Below, one piece after another: positions 21,946 to 33,036 of a stretch of 64,000 bases of DNA; position 1 is the first letter of the stretch, and each line of letters starts with the position of its first letter. The DNA lies in assembly GCA_030386875.1 (NCBI GenBank), contig CM059576.1, forward strand, positions 63,363,581 to 63,427,580, in the 5' to 3' direction. The position numbers and the translations under genes were made by a program. The notes below the pieces were generated by a model. That model saw nothing but the letters and a program-made list of their open reading frames with translations, did not search any database and had not been told where the DNA came from. Origin of the DNA: Morinoia aosen (lineage: Eukaryota > Arthropoda > Malacostraca > Amphipoda > Talitridae).

Positions 21946-23243
21946 TAACGAAAATCACGTTTGGCGGGTAATGACAGAACAGGAGATGGAATTGGTTTAT
22001 TATCTCGCATCGTAAGTTTGGATGCAGCAATTTGATCGAGAACAATTACTAAAGATGAATAAACACACATTTCGACCAGGTAAATAAATAATAAAAGTCG
22101 ATGAAAACGGAAGGACTGTCGCCCCGTAGAGAGTGACGGGGACAACGTCGCGTCACCTTCCGTCTACCCGCCAAGGACTCGTTCAATGAGAAGCAAGTAA
22201 CCATCTGTTGAACACAAAAACCGTACTCGTTACTACTAAATTACGAAGAATGCTGCGATCAGGCAAAAGGTTAGGAGATACCTATCTTCAACCTATTTTA
22301 GAACGAACTAACCGAAGTCAATTACTATCAATTATCAGTTACTATCAATTATCAGTTACTATCAATTATCAGTTACTATCAATTATCAGTTGATATCATT
22401 TATCCGTTACTATCCATTATCAATTACTATCAATTACTTAAACCGTATTTGTCCAGGCTTCTCATCTTTATTTTTCCGCAGGCTGTGCAGCTAACCCCAT
22501 GTCTCGGAAAAACCTCGTCACTGACATTCACACGACGACATAAATGTGTGACTTACGGCGTTAGTATCGGAGAAGGGCCTGCGTCTTGGGTCCAATGAAA
22601 CTCCCAGGGTGAGGCGTCTACTGATGTCCATGACGTCCCAGTCTCACGGGCGTCTACGGAAGTCCATGATGTCCATGATGTCCCAGTCTCCCGGGCGTCT
22701 ACGGAAGTCCATGATGTCCATGATGTCCCAGTCTCCCGGGCGTCGGCCGCCGCAGTCTACTCGGTTGTTGCGGCCATAATTAATGAATCTTGGCTTGCAT
22801 CAATCAAATGTCATGACGAAGAAGAAAATAGAAAATTACGATGATCACCACGATGAAACCACTGATCGGCTACGGTGAAGAGCACCACGATGAAAAGCAC
22901 CACGATGAACTATTGCCGATCCCCCGGCAAAGCACTGCCTCGAAACTACAGCAGTGTAGGGACTTCATCACAGTCCTAGTGAAGCACGAGCAGCATGATC
23001 AGCACCGCTTTCCTCAGGAACCAGAAAATAATAGCGACCCCTCCTTCCTCTTCCATCGCCGCCGTTCACAGCTTGCGTTCCATTCTGTAGCTCAAGAATT
23101 TGTAATGAATGGAACACAATGATAGAGCGCAATAAACATCACAATTTATGGAATCGATAGAATGCAGTGACGAATAAATAAAATTTAATTTCCCTGTGAT
23201 TTTTATTATCAAAATTCATTAAATAAATAAGGAATTTTCTACA
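21946..23243 (-). repeat. 5' LTR of the BEL element
   Basis: This 1298-bp LTR is 17 bp longer than its partner because it holds one extra tandem unit (array at about 22318-22436). Only scattered substitutions otherwise separate the two (for example ACAAAACAGG against ACAGAACAGG). It ends at the AACAT target duplication. Confidence 0.9.
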
Positions 23244-23248
23244 AACAT

Positions 23249-23311
23249 TGCAAGAAGTGCCGTCTTGATGTGCAACGTGTGACTATTGTTGCCCGTGTAG
23301 AAATTTATTAA
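23249..23311 (+). pseudogene. Mariner-like transposase remnant, right part
   Basis: Immediately after the BEL target duplication an open frame reads CRLDVQRVTIVARVEIY and ends in TAA. This is the expected C-terminus of the mariner-type transposase whose left part ends at 14501. It confirms that the BEL element inserted into that older copy. Confidence 0.7.
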
Positions 23312-25585
23312 GTAAAGAAAAAAACTTAAACGAATGCTGAATACAACAGGAGCAGTCTGAAAAAAATATCCTCTCAATTGCATTTGTAATAAATTTTTGA
23401 AATGGCAAGAGGCTTTATGGTCACACTGTAGATCCGTATGTGTTGCGTCCGAGGACTGGTGAACGAACATCATCCACGACTGATTTCTAAGCAGTGGTAG
23501 TGAATGCCATCGAATTTCTCATCAGAAGTTCTTGTTTTTATCAAAATGCTAAATAATTAATTTCTCAATGTTACACAGAAGAGTAATGGAAATGCTGAAC
23601 ATTATTAAAAAGAGAATGCATTACTGTAGACCTATGTGATTCACCAGTAATATGAAAGCAGTCTCTCTTTAAACATGAAATAATCTAGTATTTCCTATGT
23701 ACTTACATATGATAACATTTTAAGCGTTGCAAACTTTTTATAATCCTAGTTTTGTTTTTTAAGCTAATAATGTCGGGGTATGAAAGTATACGTTTTTTTA
23801 CCTAGGTAATCAATGCTGGAGAATAAGTAAATCCTCAGTTTCAGACGTTCTATAGTCCAGGAGCATTGTAAATCATTAACTTTTCCAACGTGGCATGACC
23901 CCCCATTTTCATACAAATTTTGCAATGAGATTGTCATGTCATTAATCTTGTTAAAAACTGTAGTTGAAATCATTAGCTCAAACTTTGCTGTATTCTCTGA
24001 TTTTAGTATTAATACAGAAGAATTTGAGCAGTTGTAAAATTTTCAAAAATTCATGTCGTATACCGGACCGTAGATTTGTTCCATTATCTAATAATAGCAA
24101 ATTTTTATGTGATTTAAATTGCAAATGTAGTTTGTTTTGGCGATGGAAAGCTGACGCCAGTTTTTGAGAAAGATAAGCTCTTTATATATGATTTAAAACA
24201 GGGGGGTTTGGTACATGTTTTCTCTGCTCTTTTCATTGTGCAGTTTATCGAGATATGTCGAGACTTTTGATGCACACATTTTCTCAAATACATCCATAAA
24301 AATTGACAAAAAATATGTAAATGCTATAACAATTTGACTTTCACGATTAACGTAAGCTAAGGGGAATTAGATTCCAAAAGCTAAATAGGGATCCTAACTT
24401 TAAAATTTTTTTGTTGGCTTTTCAATGAAATTACAGTTAACTACCACGAATTTTCTGAAAAAAAAATCAATATAAAGTTCTTATCAATACGTCCTACACT
24501 TTAGTTAAATATGTAATTCAAGTATGAATCTTCTCAACTTCTCTGTATATTATACGTTTTAAAAATGACTCGTTTGGGAAACTTGTGGAAGTGAGCGCCC
24601 TGCGTTAAGAACTTAGGTCTAAAATTTAACCGTAATTTTTCAACTCTGACCGAACCTGAGATACAAAGCCTCAACCTGACCTCACCTGACTTACCCAAAT
24701 TGATTAATTACAACGTCCATAGCGCTAATGCTCAACTGGCGCCGTTTTTTATCCTGCATAATTTCCTCCAGTTTTATAAATTTATATACCTATCAAAATC
24801 ATCTCTTTAAACACATAAAAATTGGTGTAAACTAATTTTCAAACACACTATATGCATTTTTTCCTGAAAGAAAAATAACGGCTTAAAAAAGTCTCTTGTT
24901 TTCTTTGAGTAAATAATCAATCAAATGTGATCGACCACTTCACCTCAATTTTAAGATTATTTTTCAATACATTTTTATGCAATGCATTTTATCGATTAAA
25001 AAAAATTGCAGGACGTAAAATGTTAAAATCGATTGAGAAGAAACAAGACATACCAGCCCACTGATGTCATGATAACGTCACATCCAACATTCAAATAGCT
25101 CTTTTAAACGTCCTAATCAATCGAATTAGGACAGGTTAGGAGAAGTCCTTACTCATATCGAGCTAGTGTATAAACATATAGGGCGACCAATTTTAGGGCT
25201 GAATTCCTAACCAGGGTCCTCACCACCTAGAGCTCCTTCAACACGGAATTTTGGAAAAATAAACATAAAACTTTTTTTCGAAATTATGAGTAAAAATTTG
25301 TTCATGAGATATATTCCGCCTCTGCTATCAATGCCCATAAATTTGCTCTGCCTTTCGTTCCTTTGATATTCTATTTTCTACACTCAATGTTGCCTGATAA
25401 TTAGGCATCAACCTGTGTTTGAACTATCAATTATCCAGCGAAGAAAAACCAAGACATACTTTTATTTTGTAGTGAATATACTTTAGTGACTCCTAAACTC
25501 TGTCAAGCATTTTCAGCTCAGTTACTGCTAAATTCTATCTAATTAGGTCAAATGTTTAGGAATCCTATGATTTATAAATGTATAT
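23312..25585. other. AT-rich, no gene seen
   Basis: Weak ORFs such as 23964-24167 (plus) have no domain. Short runs of AACCTGACCT-like words occur near 24650-24710. No exon candidates with good splice signals were found. Confidence 0.45.
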
Positions 25586-25591
25586 TTTATT
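25586..25591 (-). terminator. Polyadenylation signal AATAAA
   Basis: AATAAA on the minus strand lies about 75 bases after the stop codon of the exon at 25666-25757. This supports that exon as the 3' end of a gene. Confidence 0.5.
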
Positions 25592-25665
25592 CAAAAACAT
25601 TTACTTGTTCTCCGTACTGCAACTTCGTCACGTACTACAGCAGAAGCTAATGCAAAGACGCTACA

Positions 25666-25757
25666 TCATTTGCCATAATGGAACACAACGGCACGGGTGG
25701 CACCTCCAGGCTTCACATCTGATGGCCCCAGAATGATTTCACACGCTTTATCCAGGC
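25666..25757 (-). CDS. Terminal exon of a minus-strand gene of unknown function
   Basis: After an AG acceptor (AGATTTCTGAG) two bases complete a codon. Then 29 residues and a TGA follow, with the segment LDKACEIILGPSDVKPGGAT and an aromatic end (AVVFHYGK). An AATAAA follows about 75 bases downstream. The two-base phase fits the donor at 26895 exactly. The joined product looks beta-rich, but I cannot assign it to a family. The acceptor pyrimidine tract is only moderate. Confidence 0.5.
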
Positions 25758-26894
25758 CTCAGAAATCTAACATTAATCAAAAATTCCTTAAAAGAAAGAT
25801 AAACAAAGCCTCAGAAGGTGTGTCATCCAAACAACGATTTTGCAAGCCGTTAGGCAACTTTTCTATCTTTCAAAATACGTGCAGACTATTTCAATACGAT
25901 TTTAGACCGGTAATATTTTATAAAATGAATGAAAATTCACTCTATGTCTCGAGTACAATTCTACAGAACTGAGGAACTCAGTTATGAATTTGATGAAAAT
26001 ATTGACTTCATGACAAGAAATGTGATACCCTCCGCTGGCAACTCCAGGAAAGAAGTTGGCCATGGGCTTGCTCTAATATGTCTTGATTTGGTCATATAAA
26101 AGAATTGAAATCTATTGCTTCACTCTAAGCTGCAAAATTTAATCAAATAGAGCGTGGAAGTTGTGTAGAAGAAACAATCTGACGTAGAAGGAACAATCTC
26201 TGCTGCCAAGCATTTCAACATTTCATAACGTTTAATCTTAAAATAAGATTGATTAAAAAATTGTACACGATTTTTTTGCATTTCTCGCAACTTTTATTCG
26301 ATGGAATAAGGATCATTTCTCGCCATAAGCTAATCGTAGATGGTGCTAGTTTACGATAATTTAGTTTATATCCTCAAGAATTTAATTGAAACTTTGTAGC
26401 TTACAAGATTTTTAACTTTTAAATTATTCAAGATCCTGTTCATTTAGCTAATTATTTGAATATTGATTCTTCACTAGCAAGAATTATAAAGTTCTAATGG
26501 GAAACTCATTCTATTGTATGGTTCACGATCCCATTGTCAAACTCAGCTAATAAAAATTCATTCTTTAATTCCAGTTCTTAAAACCATTTAGCGCGAGACA
26601 TCGCTCAGACAGTTTACAATCGGCCGAACACAATAAGCGTCAATGAAACTTCACTAAAGTATCTTTTTTGCGGTTCTACTCTAAATCAAGTCAGTCGCGC
26701 TCGGAGTTGGCAATGACTTGTGGCTTGCGAATACAACATCGTCACTTTGGTTTTATATTAGGCGCCTGCTCAGTCTTGATACATTTACAAATAAACTGAA
26801 AACAGACTCGTGCAAACATAGGATTTGATATAATCACCTCAGGTTTTGTTACAATTGGTTTGATTTCGCTGTCGTAAGAAAAAACTATATTTAC
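25758..26894. other. Probable intron of the gene ending at 25666
   Basis: This stretch is AT-rich. A plus-strand island at about 26578-26720 follows a good acceptor (TTTAATTCCAG) and is open for 20-40 codons in two frames without a recognisable domain. It is not called. Confidence 0.4.
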
Positions 26895-27043
26895 CCAGGA
26901 ACCTATATTTCCCCTGTAGCACTTCCAGCCGCAGTGGAGCCTGTAATGTGATGTAGAGGTCGGCATCTTCCGTACACTTTGATGCAACAACTTCAACGGC
27001 TGCGACACTGGAGATGGTGCCCATGAAATACGTGAGTTTACAT
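26895..27043 (-). CDS. Internal exon of a minus-strand gene of unknown function
   Basis: This 149-bp island has acceptor TTCATGTTTACAG and donor CTGG|GTAAAT. The preferred frame encodes about 49 residues, including DADLYITLQAPLRLEVLQ. It starts needing one base and ends with one base left over, which fits the terminal exon at 25757. A second frame is also open and could use a donor further on, so the frame choice rests on the clean join downstream. Upstream exons were not found. A mariner-like element lies just beyond the acceptor, in the presumed intron. Confidence 0.5.
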
Positions 27044-27077
27044 CTGTAAACATGAATAGTTGTTAGTCAACATTATA

Positions 27078-28072
27078 CAGGATGTTGGTGGAACTCTTGG
27101 TACAAACTTCTGCTACTAGTAGAAAATACAAATTAAAACACTTTTTCATCAGTGAAAAAATATCGAAAAACGCAAGAAGATGCAAATTTTGCAGAGTCTG
27201 TGTTTTGTACGGATGAAGCAACCTTCAGCCGAGATGGAATTTTTTATTATCATAACTTTCACTCATGGCAGCAGAACAACCCTCATGTCATCCATGAACG
27301 TCATCACCAACATCGCTACACTGTCAATGTTTGGGCAGGTATCGTGCACAATCAACTCATTGGTCCATACATTCTGCCAGAGCGTCTTGCTGGAGATGTG
27401 TACAAAATCTTTTTGAAGAAGTCCTTCCTGGTTTATTGGAAAATGTGCCATTAGGTATTCGTAGACGACTTTGGTTTCAACACGATGGAGCTCCGGCACA
27501 TTATGCTCTAAATGTGCGACGGTTTCTTGACCAACAATTTCCAAATCGATGGATTGGTTGTGGTGGTGCTGTGTTCTGGCCACCGAGATCACCTGATTTG
27601 ACTCCGTTAGATTTTTTATTATTGGGGCACTTGAAATCTCTGATTTATGCGACACCTGTGGAGTCGGAAGAAGACTTTGTCGCTCGAATTGCAGTCGCTG
27701 CTAGAGATAACGCTGACTACCCAGGAATGTTTGGCAACGGACGCAACTCGCTTTGACGAAGGTATCGTGCGTGCATCGATGTTAATGGTCGAAATTTTGA
27801 ACACCTACTTTGATGGTTTACTTTCTATCATTTATTAAAGTACCTCATGTTATTCAACGTTTTTCATTACCCTCGTGTGTTATTATTGAACATTAGTGCA
27901 TATGGTTAACTAGGATCGCCGTGAGTTCTTGAAGCGCAGAATTAAAAACTGCTAAGCCCAATAATTAAAAAACTAAGCGTTTTTCGACATTTTTTCACTG
28001 GTAAAAAAGTGTTTAAATTAGTATTTTCTGCTAGTAGCCGAAGTTTGTACCAAGAGTTCCACCAACACCTTG
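27078..28072 (+). mobile_element. Mariner-like DNA transposon, 995 bp, internally truncated
   Basis: The element is bounded by TA duplications (27076-27077 and 28073-28074). It has terminal inverted repeats of about 97 bp, starting CAGGATGTTGGTGGAACTC and extending to GAAAAACGC, with about ten mismatches. It belongs to the IS630-Tc1-mariner superfamily. The coding part lacks the N-terminal DNA-binding half and has frameshifts, so the copy cannot make transposase. The intact terminal repeats mean it could in principle be mobilised in trans. Confidence 0.9.
27152..27838 (+). pseudogene. Truncated mariner-like transposase
   Basis: Three plus-strand frames together read through the catalytic domain. 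FCTDEATF holds the first aspartate, WFQHDGAPAHY the second, and SPDLTPLDFLLLG the third acidic position (D rather than E). A C-terminal tail FDEGIVRA follows. Frame changes occur at about 27430-27450 and 27740. The helix-turn-helix N-terminus is absent. It is related to, but not the same copy as, the remnant split by the BEL element. Confidence 0.85.
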
Positions 28073-28476
28073 TATATTTACACATCGTAACATGCAACTG
28101 ATCTAGCACAATATAAAATCATCACGAAAATGAATACACTGGTGTGTTAAGTGTGACTTGCTGAAAACACACCAAGGAAAAATATCCTTTCTACTTAGTA
28201 ATATTGAATCCTACAATTTTGTATCATATTATTGCTTCATACAATCTACATCATATTTTCTCACCACAAATATGCGTTTATTTGCAAAGCTTGCAATTCT
28301 TTGAAATTTTAATAAAAAACAGAATGGAGGAAAGGGATAAATTAGTGCATGTTTTATTTAGTGATGTACAGACTGTGAAAAAATAGTATAGCACTAATGA
28401 AAGCACAATTTTATAATATGACCAATAAAGATACAGCCAATGATGAAAACACAATTTTATTACATAATCAATAAAT

Positions 28477-28703
28477 TTATTTCTCATCTGCGTAATTATT
28501 CACTGACCCACTTCCGCTCAGGGGTGCAAGCAGATCATCACAAGGAATGTCTCTGTGTATCACTATCTTCAAGTTCCCCTTTCTTCGGCGGACAACATTT
28601 GCCCAGCTCGCTCTGCGGAGGATATTGCCCTCCCTTGTTACCACTCGCAGCATTTGCGGCTGAGCATATCGTAGCATCAGAGCCACTGCGTCCACATCAG
28701 TGC
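28477..28703 (-). CDS. Terminal exon candidate, minus strand, with overlapping polyA signal
   Basis: This 227-bp G+C-richer island follows acceptor CCCTCGAACAG on the minus strand. It encodes 74 residues (for example MLRVVTREGNILRRASWANV, then a basic stretch and HRDIPCDDLLAPL) and ends at TAA, which overlaps an AATAAA signal (28481-28476). Its two-base entry phase fits the donor at 39484, though that join would span 10.8 kb of repeats. The plus strand is also open here, with a good acceptor (CTTCCGCTCAG) and donor (AACG|GTAAGT), so the strand assignment is not certain. No family was recognised. Confidence 0.4.
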
Positions 28704-29014
28704 CTGTTCGAGGGTTTGAAATCTAATAACAGCTCAACGGTAAGTTTAGTGACTGAAAAATTTGGACCTTTTTGCATTTACTAGAGAATTGTTGCTCATA
28801 TAACATTACTAGTGCAGAATCTCAGATACAGGCATAGTTGCTAAAAATATATACCTTTTAAAATTCCAATAACTTGGTAAATCTACAAAATAGGAGACTA
28901 TAACAGAGAACATTTGAAAGGATAGAGTTCAATGTTTTCTTACGTATCTGGTATACCCTCCAAATAAGCGTAAACATCAAGGACGCGGGAGACAAGATTA
29001 TTGTAATCGTAAAC

Positions 29015-29232
29015 ATGGCGCAACTGACTCTTCAACAGCGAGAGTTTATCATCGAAGAAATTACAAAAATTGGATCCATCGTCAGGACTCCGAGGAAATT
29101 CTTCTTAGAATATCCAATCTTATAGTGAGAAGAATTAATGAAGGAAGATTTGGAAGAAAAGTTTCTGAACACACAGCGGAAAGTGTTGAAAGACTGAGAA
29201 CTCTAATCCGAGGTACTTTGAATCATATATAG
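29015..29232 (+). pseudogene. N-terminal fragment of a DUF4817-type transposase
   Basis: The plus strand opens with MAQLTLQQREFIIEEITKIG. This matches the helix-turn-helix start common to many arthropod mariner-like transposases ('LTxEQRxFIVExY'). After a stop and frame change it continues with RFGRKVSEHTAESVERLR, the expected second DNA-binding part. No catalytic domain follows, so this is a decayed fragment. Confidence 0.65.
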
Positions 29233-29373
29233 GTCCACAAAGTAAAGTAAGAATGAACAATTAACTCTTCTCTTTCCCTTTAACAGTTTATTTCCCCATC
29301 CTGCCCGTGAAAAAGGTTATAGCAATTTATAGAGGTATACTTTTTTACCAATCATTTTTAGCAAAAACAACCA

Positions 29374-29504
29374 TGTTTTTTTAACATTTAATATACATTT
29401 TAACGCAATTTTTATCAAGAAGTTCAGCTTACGGCAAGCAATTTATGAAACAATTGGTTTGTCGTACGAAGTTCAACATTATCGAAATAGAAGTCCAGTC
29501 AGTA
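29374..29504 (+). repeat. 131-bp direct repeat, left copy
   Basis: It matches 32906-33036 over its full length with about nine differences. The copies begin TGTTTTTTTAACATTTAAT and end GAAGTCCAGTCAGTA. Unrelated flanks at both ends make the boundaries clear. The pair encloses the RTE-like and Tc1 copies. The origin is unknown. Confidence 0.8.
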
Positions 29505-29667
29505 CGCTGACTTATGACTTATGCACCCCACGAGCGATCCAACTTTACTGCCATCATCGTGAGCCGAACCTCCAGAAAGGAATGATGAACAGGTTTACGT
29601 ATAGCAGACTAGACGCATGCAAAATTTTGACCAAGTCAGAAAAATACAGAAATTATGTATACAAAAA

Positions 29668-31340
29668 TACATACATACATACATACATATACCGGGCTTA
29701 TCCTCCCCATGGGAGGGTAGCCGAGAGCAGGCCACAATCACCACACTTAGTCACTAGGAGGCGAGAGAGGCAGCACTGGCCGCACCTGAACTGCCAGGAT
29801 CAGCAGCAGCCCAGCACAACCACCTTCCACAGTCAGGCCCGACAGCAACAGCTGGTTTACCCCGACCGCTTCATTGAGTGCAGCCCCTCCCCCGCACATG
29901 ACAGGTCAACCCCATCACACGCGGGCAGCTTCCAGTAACGCGTCAAAAATAAAATTACCTCCTTATACACTGCCCCCACTCACTTCTGTCCGCAGCCATC
30001 CCTCTCGCCACGTCCACAGTCAGACCCCTCTCATACAAAGCACGTCGCACCCCATCCATCCAACTCATCCGTGGTCTACCTCGCGCTCGAAGACCACTCA
30101 CTTCCGACATATATAACTTTTTCACCAGCCGCTCAACATTCAGTCTTTCTACATGCCCAAACCATCCAAGCACTCTTTCATCCACTCGCCTGCTCAACTT
30201 TTTGATAACACCCTTCTGCTACCTAACCAACTCATTCCTGATCCTATCTCTTCTAGTTACTCCATACATGCTCCTCAAACACTTCATCTCAAACACATCC
30301 AACTTCCTCCTCTCAGCTGCTCTCAACCCCCAGGACTCTGCTCCATACAACAAAACTGGCACAATCAAACTTTCATACAGTCCCCTCTTAGCATTCATAC
30401 TCAAACTCCTGCATTCAAAAACTTTCCTCATTGCACCCAATGTCTTACAACCTTCACTCACTCGATGCTTCACTTCTACTTCCATACTATCCTTAACAGT
30501 CACATCCGACCCGAGGTACCTAAAATGCTCTACCTCCTCTAAAACTTCCCCATTCAACCTCACATCCAAAGTTCCAAACACTCAACCTCTTGAACATCTC
30601 ATCACCTTACTTTTATTCACATTTACACTCTATTTCCGCCTTTCGCACACTCTACCAAACTCTTTAACCAGTCTCCTCAGTTTTTCCTCTGAATCAGCCA
30701 CAAGCGCTGCATCATCTGCAAACACCAGCTGACACACTTCCCAATCCATCCCATTTCGTCCCACCAACTGCGCACCTTTTCCCAACACTCTGGCATTCAC
30801 TTCTCTCACCAGACCATCCATAAACAAATTAAACAACCACGGCGACATCACACATCCCTGTCTCACACCTGTCACAACTGGGAACCATTCACTCACCTCA
30901 TTCCCTACTCTCACACATGCTCTGCTATCAATGTAGAAACTCTTGATCGCATTCAACAGTCTCCCACCCACTCCATACAAACTTAATACTTGCCATAAAG
31001 CCTCGCGATCCACTCTGTCATACGCCTTCTCTAGATCCATAAATGCCCAATATACATCCTTTCCCTTTAATAAGTATTTTTCATTCACCTGCCTCACAGC
31101 AAACATTTGATCCACACAACCTCTACCACACCTAAAACCACACTGTTCTTCAGCAAGCACACGATCCGTCAACACTCTCACTCTTCCAATTAACACTCTT
31201 CCATACAGCTTCCCAACGACACTCAGTAGACTTATACCCCTAGAATTACTGCACTCATACCTGTCACCTTTCCCCTTGTACAACGGAACTACGCACGCGC
31301 TACTCCAATCAACCGGCACTTTACTAGCCTCGAAACACAT
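29668..31340 (-). pseudogene. Non-LTR retrotransposon (RTE-like), 5'-truncated and frame-shifted
   Basis: Three minus-strand frames (31340-30630, 30581-30219, 30197-29955) together encode a reverse transcriptase and C-terminal domain. Landmarks are VVPLYKGKGD, AFMDLEKAYDRV, GVRQGCVMSP, the catalytic LVFADDAALVADS and the C-terminal LGWFGHVERLNVERL. The endonuclease half is missing, as expected of 5' truncation. The 3' end carries a tandem TATG tail (about 29668-29692), typical of RTE-type elements that end in short repeats rather than poly(A). The exact clade is not certain. Confidence 0.85.
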
Positions 31341-31859
31341 TTAATAAACGCACCAACCATTCTATAACCACATTTCCTCTTTATACAAAAATAAGTCATA
31401 TTAAGTAATACCGGTTGCATTTATTCACGATGTACATATTTAAAGGCAGCCGTACGGAGATAATGGTGAAGAATTTGTAGCAATATCTCAGAATTCCATC
31501 ATGACGATATGAAAATATTAGCATCTATTGTAGAGACATAACACTTTGAGTGTAGAGCCATGTCATAAACACCCATACTGAATTACGAACTTATCGATTT
31601 TCATACTATATTGTATAGGTTGCCATGTCCACACGCGGTTGTAAGTTATCGCCCAACAATATTTGTACGCAGGATCATTCAATAGGTGGCCAAAAGAAAT
31701 TTGTGCTCTGCATCTTTACCTACTTTATATTTTTAGCATAATTTACTTCAAATTTGTTGTACTAAAAGTGTAAGCAGCAACATTCTAGAAGTGTTTAATA
31801 AATAGCAAAATCTGTTATGAGTGAATGTTAAATTCTGGATTTTCATTACCATCTGAGAA
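31341..31859. other. AT-rich spacer between two dead elements
   Basis: No gene or clear repeat was seen. Confidence 0.4.
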
Positions 31860-32733
31860 ATGAAGATTCGTGGAAACGACCTGACGGCATTTATTAAGGA
31901 AAGTATCTCTAGATTTAGATTTGATCAGAGTACAAATTAACTGAGGATATCTGTACCATAACCGGTATGAATATCAAAACGATACGGAGAACAATAGCTT
32001 TTTGAAAGTAAAGAGTAAACCCCGTTCACCTCGGAAATTTTGACAGGCCTAACTTTCTGGATGATAGAGAAAAGTGAACTTTGAAGCAGTTGAAAAAACA
32101 GCTTTCATCGACGCAAATGATGGCTGGCAAGATTTGTAAAGGTTCAATAAAAATTTCTTATAAGACTTGGCGTTGAGTGTCAGAAAAAATTAATCGAGGC
32201 AACCGCAAATCCAATAAAATTCCATTCATGTCAGCAGCAAATCGGAAGAAAACGTTTGTTATTTGGTCAAGAACACAGGTTTGACTGCAGACGATTGGGA
32301 GAGATTGTCCAACAATTCCAGATTCATCTTTTTTTCAGGATAATGAGAGTTTTGGTGTTTGGCGATTGCCACATGAAGCTATGGATCCATTTTGCATCGC
32401 CTCAACTGTTCAGGCATCAATAGGCACAGTAGCGCAATGGAGCAGTGTTTGCAGGGATAGGCATAGACCTTCCATTCTTTAGAAGACCAAAGTGAACTCC
32501 CATTACTATGTGCAAGTACTTTCTAACCACGTTTATCTCTCCATGACGTTACATTTTCCTGATGGCAACAGGATCTCTCAGGATGACAATGACAGCATCC
32601 ACAATGCTAGATACATATATTTAAGATCGGTTCATTGTAACGAGGGAACACTTGAACTCATGAACTGGCCACTAATTTCACCTGATTTTAACCACATTGA
32701 AAACAAATGGGATGAGCGTGAGAGGAACGTGTG
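31860..32733 (+). pseudogene. Decayed Tc1-like transposase
   Basis: Plus-strand remnants follow the Tc1 order. LTADDWERL ... SFGVWRLPHEAMDP holds the first acidic motif region. NSHYYVQVLSNHV, then GNRISQDDNDSIHNAR, holds the second aspartate. WPLISPDFNHIENKWDERE holds the third, a glutamate, as expected for the DD34E type. Several stops and frame changes, and an unrecognisable DNA-binding part, show it is an old fossil. Terminal repeats could not be found. Confidence 0.75.
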
Positions 32734-32905
32734 AGACTCATCGCCTCTTCCTTCGACTTTCACAGCTTTGGAGCACAGGTTACTTCAATTATACCCAAAA
32801 ATAGAGCTTCGGAGGATCCAGGATCCAGGATCTCTAAATTAATACCTGGTAGAATGGAAGCAATGATTGGAGCTGAAGCCGCTCCAATCGTTCACCAATC
32901 ACGCT

Positions 32906-33036
32906 TGTTTTTTTAACATTTAATGTACATTTTACCGCAATTTTTCTCAAGAAGTACAGCTTACGGCAAACAATTTATGATACAATTGGTTTGTCGTGTG
33001 AAGTTCAACATTATCGAAATAGAAGTCCAGTCAGTA
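32906..33036 (+). repeat. 131-bp direct repeat, right copy
   Basis: This is the partner of 29374-29504, about 93% identical by eye and in the same orientation. It follows a short stretch with a GGATCCA duplication at about 32815-32828. Confidence 0.8.

Larger units (their letters stand above)
14502..23243 (-). mobile_element. Pao/BEL-type LTR retrotransposon, nearly full length, inactive
   Basis: This 8.74-kb element lies in minus orientation. It has two LTRs (14502-15782 and 21946-23243), a 5-bp target duplication AACAT (14497-14501 and 23244-23248), and a tRNA-type primer binding site directly next to the 5' LTR. Gag-protease, reverse transcriptase-RNase H and integrase follow in the order typical of Pao/BEL elements. 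The gene order, the DUF1759-like gag and the DSG-type protease identify the superfamily. The coding region is broken between protease and RT and between RNase H and integrase. The RT box reads YMDN. The LTRs differ mainly by one 17-bp unit, so insertion was fairly recent. Confidence 0.9.

Noticed and set aside
24650-24710. AACCTGACCT words resembling telomeric repeats
   Set aside because: Too few and irregular to call a telomeric or satellite array.
28440-28784. 114-codon plus-strand ORF
   Set aside because: The Ser/Pro/Cys-rich composition looks antisense; the minus strand gives a better terminal exon with polyA signal. Kept only as an ambiguity in the findings.
29459-30732. Plus-strand ORFs of 80-176 codons
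   Set aside because: They are shadows of the minus-strand RTE-like reverse transcriptase.
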